DNA of 5,584 nt from assembly GCA_902766805.1 (NCBI GenBank), contig CACXFF010000407.1, forward strand, positions 1 to 5,584, written 5' to 3'. Of this stretch, positions 1 to 4,723 are shown piece after piece. Origin of the DNA: an uncultured Coriobacteriaceae bacterium (GTDB lineage: Bacteria; Actinomycetota; Coriobacteriia; Coriobacteriales; Atopobiaceae). The notes beneath the pieces were generated by a model. The model was not told the origin of the DNA. It saw only the letters and a program-made list of their open reading frames with translations, and searched no databases. A program made the position numbers and the translations under genes. Every line of letters starts with the position of its first letter. The first letter of the stretch is position 1.

Positions 1-2
1 CG

Positions 3-65
3 CTTGACGCCTGCGATTGGGAGCTGCGTGCCCTGGCGGAGCAGGGCCCGGACGCCGAGCGCTAG
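3..65 (+). CDS. C-terminal end of an upstream gene (partial)
   Basis: The third frame is open from the left edge and gives 20 codons, ending ...ELRALAEQGPDAER, then TAG at 63-65. The other two forward frames do not give a convincing tail. The residue make-up (acidic, amphipathic, ending in charged residues) is that of an ordinary cytosolic C-terminal helix. The next gene is an AlsK-like kinase, so the upstream gene could belong to the same sugar operon, for example the allulose-6-phosphate epimerase that accompanies alsK in E. coli. That is a guess from context; 20 residues are too few to identify a family. A gap of 116 bases to the next start is fairly wide for an operon. Confidence 0.5.
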   Translation, partial: LDACDWELRALAEQGPDAER

Positions 66-96
66 GGTTCGCGCCGTCAGATGAGCGATGCCGCGC

Positions 97-134
97 GGGG
101 CCAGCGCCCCAGCCGTGTCCGACCCGCGCGCGGG
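97..134. promoter_or_regulatory. Hairpin and 12-bp palindrome upstream of the kinase
   Basis: Two compact dyads lie in the 116-base gap before the kinase. GGGGC (97-101) pairs perfectly with GCCCC (106-110) around the loop CAGC. CCCGCGCGCGGG (123-134) is a perfect 12-base palindrome. Neither is followed by a T-run, so neither is a typical intrinsic terminator. They could be an operator, an attenuating structure, or chance in very GC-rich DNA. I see no convincing -35/-10 pair here, so the kinase may be read from an upstream promoter. Confidence 0.25.
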
Positions 135-150
135 ACAGACCCTTTGGAAC

Positions 151-175
151 AACGAGAGAACGAGAGAGACAGGAG
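151..175 (+). promoter_or_regulatory. Tandem AACGAGAG repeat and ribosome binding site of the ROK kinase
   Basis: AACGAGAG occurs twice head to tail (151-158, 159-166). The Shine-Dalgarno AGGAG follows at 171-175, six bases before the ATG at 182. The purine-rich tract probably keeps the initiation region unstructured. This site decides the start codon, because the frame stays open upstream to position 17. Confidence 0.6.
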
Positions 176-181
176 CATCCC

Positions 182-1066
182 ATGAGCAAACAGTACCTCT
201 GCTTGGATATCGGCGGCACCAACACGCGCATTGGCGTGGTGAGCGACGGGCTCGGGGTGACCGCCTCGGCCATCGAGAGCACGCCGGCGCTCGCGCGCGA
301 CGGCATCGGCGCGGGCCTGCAAGGGCTCGTTGCCTCCTGGGCAGCGCGTGTGGGCGCGATCGACGGGGTGGCCGTGGGCGTGCCTGCCACGGTGGACGCC
401 GCCTGTCGCACGGTGCTGCAAGCCCCCAACGTGACGGGGCTCTCGGGCTTGGCCCTGGCGGACCTACTGGATGAGGTCGTGGACGCGGCGGTGCTAGTGG
501 AGAAGGACGTTAACCTGCTCGTGCTCTCCGACATCCACGACCTGGGGATCGACCCACAGACGTCGGTGGCGGGCGTGTACTTTGGCACGGGCGTCGGCAA
601 CGCGCTTGTGCTCGGCGGACGCGTGTGGCACGGTGCGCACGGCGTGGCGGGAGAGCTGGGCCACGTGCCGCAACTCGGCCGCAGCGAGCGCTGTGGCTGC
701 GGCAACGTGGGCTGCCTAGAGTGCTTTGGTGGCGGGCATCACCTAGCGTCCGTCATGGGGCAGCGCTATCCCGAGACACCCATCGGCCAGGCCTTCGTGC
801 GACACGCAGATGCGCCGGAGCTCCAAGAGCTGCTCGACGCCATGGCCATCGCCGTGGCTACCGAGGCCAACATCCTGGACCCCCAGGAGGTCATCGTGGG
901 CGGCGGCCTGCCGCTCATGGAGGGCTTCGACCGTGAGGGTTTCGTCGAGCGCGTCCGCGGCTTTTTGCGCAAGCCCTATCCTGCCCAGACGCTCTCCCTG
1001 CACTACTCGCGCCAAGGCCAGCTGAGCGGCCTGATAGGCGGCGCCCTGCGCTTGGCGCGCGGCTAG
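182..1066 (+). CDS. alsK: ROK-family sugar kinase, AlsK-like (putative D-allose kinase)
   Basis: This cytosolic ATP-dependent sugar kinase has 294 residues, a normal ROK length. The phosphate-binding motif DIGGTNTR is at residues 9-16. EKDVN (107-111) holds the expected catalytic base Asp109. The ROK signature follows: GAHGVAGELGH (151-161), then the zinc motif CGCGNVGC (171-178) with ligands His161, Cys171, Cys173 and Cys178. From memory it follows E. coli AlsK closely, with shared GAHGVAGELGH, a KDVN/RDVN pair, FVRHADAP against FVHAENAP, and LDPQEVIVGGG against FDPDAVILGGG. D-Allose phosphorylation is therefore the best guess; N-acetylmannosamine or glucose kinase activity cannot be excluded. 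The frame is open further upstream, but AGGAG six bases before the ATG fixes the start. The stop overlaps that of the convergent regulator. No allose transporter, isomerase or epimerase is visible in the window. Confidence 0.9.
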   Translation: MSKQYLCLDIGGTNTRIGVVSDGLGVTASAIESTPALARDGIGAGLQGLVASWAARVGAIDGVAVGVPATVDAACRTVLQAPNVTGLSGLALADLLDEVVDAAVLVEKDVNLLVLSDIHDLGIDPQTSVAGVYFGTGVGNALVLGGRVWHGAHGVAGELGHVPQLGRSERCGCGNVGCLECFGGGHHLASVMGQRYPETPIGQAFVRHADAPELQELLDAMAIAVATEANILDPQEVIVGGGLPLMEGFDREGFVERVRGFLRKPYPAQTLSLHYSRQGQLSGLIGGALRLARG

Positions 1067-1974
1067 CCTCGGGCGGACGACGGCGCGCCGCTGGGGATGT
1101 CGTCGCCAGGTGCCGTGTGCAGATGTTCCAGGCGCGTCATCTTGCGGTAGGCGCGCGGGCTGATACCGCTGGCCTGCGAGAAGCGATAGGAAAACGCGCT
1201 CTCAGAGGCAAAGCCCACCTGTTCGGCGATCCGTCCGATGGGCAAGTCGGTCTCGGTCAGCAGGCGCTTGGCGGCGGTGATGCGCGTGCGCACCAGGTAG
1301 TCGTGCGGCGAGCTGCCCAACGAGCGGCGGAACAGGCGCGTGAGGTGGCTGGCGCTCACGTGGGCCGCACGGGCAAGGTCCTCGACCGCCAGATGTTCGC
1401 CGTAGTGTCGCTCGACGAACATGCAGGCCAGGCGCACGGGGTCCTCCTCCGCGCGCCGGTCTGTCAGCGACGCCACCGCAAGCTCCGCGAGCAGGGCGTG
1501 CACGGCCAGGGCGACGCGCTCGTTGTTCTCCACGCTCTCGTGCTCCAGCCGCCCAAAGATTTCCTCGAAGTGCGGCTCCATCCGCGAGCGGTGCACGTAG
1601 GCGGGGGAGAGCGCGGGCAAGCCCAGGCGCGTGGCGCAGGCGCGCACGCCCGCTCCGTCCACGTGACACCAGAAGTGGTGCCAGTGGCTGGCATCCGGGG
1701 CGGTGCCGTAGCTCTGGGGCGTGCGGCAGTCCATGAGCAGCGCCTGACCGTGCCTCACGCTCACCGTGCGGCCGCCCTGTCGCACGAAGCCCGTGCCGCC
1801 GAAGGTGTAGAAGAGCAGGTAGCTGTCCTTGCCGTCGCGCTCGGTGAGAAAGCTGCCCTCACCGTAGAGCATGCCTGCCTCACTGCACAGGTAGGGCTGT
1901 GCGAGCTGCTCGGCGCTGGGCGTGGTGGCCAGCCAAAAGCTGCGCGCGTCGATGTCACCGACGATCCTGTACAT
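1063..1974 (-). CDS. AraC-family transcriptional regulator with N-terminal cupin sensor
   Basis: This 303-residue DNA-binding regulator has the usual size and layout of ligand-sensing AraC proteins. Residues about 35-110 form an AraC-type cupin: SYLLFYTFGGTGFV, then GQALLMDC, then HWHHFWCHVDG. A linker with helices precedes the C-terminal double helix-turn-helix. The first HTH (about 196-217) is AVEDLARAAHVSASHLTRLF and the second (about 245-277) contains IAEQVGFASESAFSYRF and ends SPRAYRK, the classic AraC/XylS signature. I chose the ATG at 1974 because GGAAGG lies nine bases upstream on the minus strand; the open frame reaches 2157 but would run into the divergent esterase. The sugar-binding type of cupin and the divergent neighbour suggest that it senses a carbohydrate and controls the esterase gene. 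It may also regulate itself. The effector is unknown. Confidence 0.92.
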   Translation of the reverse strand: MYRIVGDIDARSFWLATTPSAEQLAQPYLCSEAGMLYGEGSFLTERDGKDSYLLFYTFGGTGFVRQGGRTVSVRHGQALLMDCRTPQSYGTAPDASHWHHFWCHVDGAGVRACATRLGLPALSPAYVHRSRMEPHFEEIFGRLEHESVENNERVALAVHALLAELAVASLTDRRAEEDPVRLACMFVERHYGEHLAVEDLARAAHVSASHLTRLFRRSLGSSPHDYLVRTRITAAKRLLTETDLPIGRIAEQVGFASESAFSYRFSQASGISPRAYRKMTRLEHLHTAPGDDIPSGAPSSARG

Positions 1975-2062
1975 GTGGGCGAGCCTTCCGGTCGGGGCCG
2001 ACGCACCCACTATACCTTGAGACACGATGCCGACGACCCAATCTCCAACGAAAGGAGCCTCC
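1975..2062. promoter_or_regulatory. Divergent regulatory region between AraC regulator and esterase
   Basis: This 88-base gap must serve both genes. On the minus strand TATAGT (2014 down to 2009) is a good -10 for the regulator, but no good -35 is seen. On the plus strand there is no convincing promoter for the esterase, as expected if it needs an activator. A direct repeat, GCCGACGCACCCA (1997-2009) and GCCGACGACCCA (2029-2040), has copies starting 32 bases apart, about three helical turns, the type of arrangement AraC proteins bind. GTCGG-GG-CCGAC (1991-2002) is an overlapping inverted repeat. The ribosome binding sites are GGAAGG (1984-1989, minus) and AAAGGAG (2051-2057, plus). Confidence 0.5.
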
Positions 2063-2881
2063 ATGGCACTCATCCAGATGAACTGCTTCTCGTGCGCGCT
2101 TGCGCGCACCGTGCCCGTACACGTCATCCTGCCCAGCGACAAGGTGGACTCCCACACGCATCGCTACGTGCGGCGCGACCGTCCCTTCAAGACTCTCTAC
2201 CTGCTCCACGGCATGTTCGGCAACTATAGCGACTGGGTGGTGAACACGCGGGTCCAGCTCTGGGCGGAGGAGCGCGATCTGGCCGTGGTCATGCCGAGCG
2301 GCGACAACATGTACTACGTGGACAGCCTGTTGCCCTTCAACGACTACGGCTCGTTCGTGGGCGAGGAGCTGCCGGCGCTCATGCGCGCGACCTTCCCGCT
2401 GTCTGACCGACGCGAGGACACGTTCGTCGCGGGCCTGTCGATGGGCGGCTTCGGCGCTTTGCGCAACGGCTGGAAGTACGCCGACACGTTTGGCTGCATT
2501 GCCGCGCTCTCCAGCGCAATCACGGTGCTCGACCCTTCCGTGCCTCCCATCGCGGGTGACAAGGCGGTCTTTGGCGACCTGGCGACCGCGGCCGAGACGG
2601 ACAAGAACCACCAGGTGGCCTACGCGCAGCTCCGAGCGCGTGTCGCGACGGGGCAGGCTCAGATGCCCGCGCTGTACCTGGCCTGCGGGACGGACGACCC
2701 CTTCATCGCGAGCACCCGCGCCCTGCGCGACCAGCTCGCGGCCGACGGCGTGGACCTCACGTATGACGAGATGCCCGGGGGTCACGACTGGGACTTCTGG
2801 GACGCGCAGATCAAGAAGGTCATCGACTGGCTGCCGCTCGACGAAGGCAAGCAGGGCTTCGGCAGCGGGGCGATCGGCTAG
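2063..2881 (+). CDS. Alpha/beta hydrolase, esterase D / tributyrin esterase family
   Basis: This carboxylesterase has 272 residues, a normal length for the putative esterase family that includes S-formylglutathione hydrolase and lactococcal tributyrin esterase EstA. The oxyanion-hole segment is YLLHGMFGNYSDW (about 46-58). The nucleophile elbow is GLSMGG (124-129) with Ser126. The acid is probably Asp211 or Asp212 in CGTDDPF, and the base is His241 in PGGHDWDFW. No signal peptide or membrane segment is visible, so it should act in the cytoplasm on short-chain acyl or acetyl esters, perhaps removing acetyl groups from imported sugars. The start is the ATG with AAAGGAG five bases upstream; an in-frame start at 2027 lacks such a site. 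It diverges from an AraC regulator, the likely controller. A formaldehyde-detoxification role is less likely, as no formaldehyde dehydrogenase gene adjoins it. Confidence 0.9.
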   Translation: MALIQMNCFSCALARTVPVHVILPSDKVDSHTHRYVRRDRPFKTLYLLHGMFGNYSDWVVNTRVQLWAEERDLAVVMPSGDNMYYVDSLLPFNDYGSFVGEELPALMRATFPLSDRREDTFVAGLSMGGFGALRNGWKYADTFGCIAALSSAITVLDPSVPPIAGDKAVFGDLATAAETDKNHQVAYAQLRARVATGQAQMPALYLACGTDDPFIASTRALRDQLAADGVDLTYDEMPGGHDWDFWDAQIKKVIDWLPLDEGKQGFGSGAIG

Positions 2882-2945
2882 CTGGCGCGTTGGCCGTGCT
2901 GTGGCTGGCGGCGGCGCATGCGGCGCGGTCGGGCGCCTGTCGACT

Positions 2946-2954
2946 TGCTATGAT
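2946..2954 (+). promoter_or_regulatory. Extended -10 promoter of the AlbA_2 gene
   Basis: TGCTATGAT is an extended -10 element (TGn plus TATGAT, hexamer at 2949-2954). No good -35 is seen at the usual distance, which is typical of extended -10 promoters. Transcription would begin near 2961, leaving about 32 bases before the ATG at 2993. The rest of the 111-base gap (2882-2992) is GC-rich with no T-run, so I see no intrinsic terminator after the esterase. Confidence 0.6.
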
Positions 2955-2992
2955 GGCCTCACGGTTGCAACGCCTTGCGAAGTGGGGCCCTC

Positions 2993-4210
2993 ATGGCAAT
3001 AGATCGCCGTCGCATAGAAGTCATCGTGCGTGACTTGCGTCACGTCGCCACCGACACGCAGGACATAGAGGTCAAGGAAGCGGTCCAGAAGCTGCCCGCC
3101 TCCATGGCCGAGACCGTCTCGGCCTTTTGCAACGGCCCAGGCGGCACCATCTTGCTCGGCTTGTCCGAGAAGAACGGCTTCACCGCAGCCCCAGGCTTTC
3201 GGGCCAAGCCCTCGGCAGACGCCTTGGCCACCATCTGCTCCGACAAGCTCACCCCGCCCATCCGCCCCGAGATAGACGTCGTGGACTTCGAGGGCACCCA
3301 GCTCGTGCTCGCGCACGTGCATGAGCTGCCGCCCCTGGAGAAGCCCTGCTACATCACCGAACGGGGCGTGTACCAAGGCTCTTACGTGCGCGTGGCCGAC
3401 GGTGACCGGCGCCTCACCGCCTACGAGGTGGACCGCCTGCTCGAGGAGCGCTCCCAACCCACGCATGACCTGGACGTCGTGTCTAGCGCCACGCGCGGCG
3501 ATCTGGATCGCGGGCTGGTGTCCGCGGTGCTTGCGCGCCAACGCGAGCTGCACCCGAGCATCTTTGGCACGCGCGGCGATGACGAGGCCCTCGCGATGCT
3601 GCACGTGATCGCGCGGGCCGAGGACGGTGCTTGGCGCCCCACGCTGGCGGGGTTGCTAGCGCTGGGCGTCTACCCGCAGCAGTTCTTCCCGCGCCTCACC
3701 GTCTCGTTCACTGCCCATCCGCACCGCGACCCCGAGACCGGCCTCATCAGCTATGCCTGTGCCCAGACGATGGCGGGCTCCATCCCGATGGTGCTCGCAG
3801 ACACGCTGGCCGCCGTACGCAACAACTGCGACGGCTTGGATGGATTGCCGCTGGCTGCCGTGCGCGAGGCCATCGCCAACGCGCTCGTGCATCGCGACTA
3901 CGCGCCGATCGCACGAGGGACGGCCGTGCAGGTGAGCCTCTCGCACGGGCGCTTGGAGGTCGTGAGCCCTGGCGGACTGTACGGCACGGTCACCTCCGAC
4001 ACCCTCTCCACCCCAGGCTACTCGTCGGCACGCAACCAGTACCTGCTCTCCCTCTTGGAGACGGTGCCGTTCTCGGACGGCTACCTCGTGGAGAACCGCA
4101 AGGCGGGCTACCGGCTCATCTGTGCCGAGCTCGCGCGCGCAGGCCTGCCAGCTCCGCGTGCCGAGGACCACATCTCCAGCTTCGTGCTCACCCTTCCGCT
4201 TCCGACCTGA
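2993..4210 (+). CDS. Schlafen AlbA_2 domain protein with GHKL ATPase-like domain
   Basis: This 405-residue protein belongs to the widespread AlbA_2-type putative DNA-binding or ATP-binding family, often annotated as a transcriptional regulator. The AlbA_2 domain covers about residues 22-150, with the opening E26-VKEAV, then AFCNGPGGTILLGLSE (44-59) and a YVRVADGDRRLT segment (131-142). The second half resembles a GHKL ATPase: AVREAIANALVHRDYA (289-304) is the N-box-like helix and GRLEVVSPGGLYG (319-331) the G-box-like loop. YSSARNQYLLSLL (343-355) replaces the usual SxxRNPxLxxxF motif. The chain stops right after the last strand, so the C-terminal winged helix seen in many relatives is missing. 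The ATG at 2993 gives a MAIDRR start with only a weak upstream G-rich site; an in-frame TTG at 2975 is possible. Its role is unproven: regulation, RNA cleavage or phage defence have all been linked to Schlafen-type proteins. Confidence 0.85.
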   Translation: MAIDRRRIEVIVRDLRHVATDTQDIEVKEAVQKLPASMAETVSAFCNGPGGTILLGLSEKNGFTAAPGFRAKPSADALATICSDKLTPPIRPEIDVVDFEGTQLVLAHVHELPPLEKPCYITERGVYQGSYVRVADGDRRLTAYEVDRLLEERSQPTHDLDVVSSATRGDLDRGLVSAVLARQRELHPSIFGTRGDDEALAMLHVIARAEDGAWRPTLAGLLALGVYPQQFFPRLTVSFTAHPHRDPETGLISYACAQTMAGSIPMVLADTLAAVRNNCDGLDGLPLAAVREAIANALVHRDYAPIARGTAVQVSLSHGRLEVVSPGGLYGTVTSDTLSTPGYSSARNQYLLSLLETVPFSDGYLVENRKAGYRLICAELARAGLPAPRAEDHISSFVLTLPLPT

Positions 4211-4380
4211 GCCTTCCTGCGGCGGCTCGCGCCCGTCCGGCCGCGCGACCCTTTCGGCATATCCTGGGTGCATGACGGCATCCGTCTGGCGCGGCTTGCC
4301 GGCCGGGTACGGTCTGTGCCCGTATCCATGAGGCGTGGGGAGGGCTGCGGCACAGGTGTTTGTCGCCAGCGCTCCGCTTA
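4211..4380. other. Gene-free GC-rich spacer after the AlbA_2 gene
   Basis: I see no credible gene here on either strand. It holds a hairpin, GGGTACGG (4305-4312) with CCGTATCC (4320-4327, one G-U pair), that has no following T-run. The composition resembles the genes to the left, in contrast to the AT-rich stretch that begins near 4380. Confidence 0.5.
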
Positions 4381-4388
4381 GATTTTTT
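4347..4388 (+). terminator. Weak candidate terminator for the AlbA_2 transcript
   Basis: GCGGCA (4347-4352) pairs with TGTCGC (4361-4366, one G-U). A small second dyad, AGCG-CTC-CGCT (4368-4378), is followed by TAGATTTTTT ending at 4388. The T-run is real but the adjacent stem is only four pairs, so this is a poor intrinsic terminator. The T-run may instead be part of the AT-rich region upstream of the next promoter. Confidence 0.25.
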
Positions 4389-4410
4389 CACCATTTCTCT
4401 AATATCTCTA

Positions 4411-4422
4411 GAACATAAGTTC
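4411..4422. promoter_or_regulatory. Putative LexA operator (SOS box)
   Basis: GAAC-ATAA-GTTC is a perfect match to the two half-sites (GAAC-N4-GTTC) bound by LexA in Bacillus and many actinobacteria. A flanking G at 4423 fits the longer consensus; the A at 4410 and the fourth spacer base do not. It sits exactly where the -35 of the downstream promoter should be, the position expected for repression. By established knowledge such a site implies induction after DNA damage. Whether LexA of this organism uses this sequence cannot be told from the window. Confidence 0.6.
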
Positions 4423-4430
4423 GTATCTTG

Positions 4431-4439
4431 TGCTATACT
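4431..4439 (+). promoter_or_regulatory. Extended -10 promoter of the Rpn nuclease leader
   Basis: TGCTATACT combines TGn with the good -10 hexamer TATACT (4434-4439). There is no good -35: the spacing of 17 bases puts GAACAT of the putative LexA box there. The AT-rich stretch 4380-4430 upstream could help RNA polymerase bind. Transcription would start near 4446, leaving a leader of about 278 bases before the nuclease start codon. Confidence 0.65.
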
Positions 4440-4445
4440 GTACTC

Positions 4446-4723
4446 GCTTGGTGGGAGTGGTTGATGAGATGCGAGGAGCAGTCCAGGCCCCTGCCCACAT
4501 ACGCAGCAACCTGCGGCTATAAGGTGTCCGAGGTGACTCCGTGCGACTAGGTTCCGCACACCTGAGGACTTTCATTCCGTGGCGGGCGTTCTCGAGCAAG
4601 ACAACCTGTTTGTGGTCGTTTTGTCCCTTGGAGGAGCCATGCCTGCCGCCGCTCGTTCGCCACCAGCCTCTCTGTTTGCGGAGTACCACACTGATTCGTT
4701 CCGTTCAGAGGAGGAGTTTGAGT
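4446..4723 (+). ncRNA. Long, possibly structured 5' leader of the Rpn gene
   Basis: The leader holds several complementary segments. GTGGG (4451-4455) pairs with CCCAC (4494-4498). CGCAG (4502-4506) pairs with CTGCG (4511-4515) around the loop CAAC. AGGTGT (4522-4527) pairs with ACACCT (4558-4563), enclosing GAG-GTGA-CTC (4530-4539) and GCG/CGC (4543-4545 with 4555-4557). AGTCC (4480-4484) with GGACT (4566-4570) would cross the first helix and make a pseudoknot. These could form a regulatory RNA or only limit translation of the nuclease. GC-rich DNA gives such pairings by chance, so without comparative data this is tentative. I do not recognise a known riboswitch class. Confidence 0.3.
4464..4550 (+). 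CDS. Possible 28-residue leader peptide
   Basis: ATG at 4464 opens 28 codons and stops with TAG at 4548-4550. GGGAG (4453-4457) lies six bases upstream, a good ribosome binding site about seven bases after the predicted transcription start. The product begins MRCEEQSRPLP and ends KVSEVTPCD; it has three cysteines, no membrane segment and no family I recognise. Its codons cover most of the predicted leader helices, so ribosomes reading it would unfold them, as in leader-peptide control. It could equally be chance, since an ORF of 28 codons is common. Confidence 0.35.
   Translation: MRCEEQSRPLPTYAATCGYKVSEVTPCD

Noticed and set aside
2027..2062. Upstream start for the esterase at ATG 2027.
   Set aside because: AAAGGAG five bases before ATG 2063 marks the better start, and family members begin at the MALIQ-like position.
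1975..2157. N-terminal extension of the AraC regulator to position 2157.
   Set aside because: It would cover the divergent promoter and the first codons of the esterase, and the ATG at 1974 has its own ribosome binding site.
1117..2229. Long plus-strand open frame across the AraC gene.
   Set aside because: It is antisense to a well-supported gene, has a low-complexity Ala/Arg/Gly/His composition, and shows no domain; this is typical of GC-rich shadows.
1955..2785. Long minus-strand open frame across the esterase.
   Set aside because: It is antisense to an enzyme with a complete catalytic triad, and its composition is that of a GC-rich shadow.
2975..2992. TTG start for the AlbA_2 protein.
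   Set aside because: The ATG at 2993 gives a more usual start; the extra six residues show no family similarity. The upstream site is weak for both, so this stays slightly open.
4526..4556. GTCCGAG and CTAGGTTCCG in the Rpn leader resemble pieces of the ykkC (guanidine-I) riboswitch.
   Set aside because: The pieces are in the wrong order, one G is missing from the conserved CTAGGGTTCCG, and the downstream gene is not a guanidine exporter or carboxylase. A covariance search with the Rfam model would settle it.
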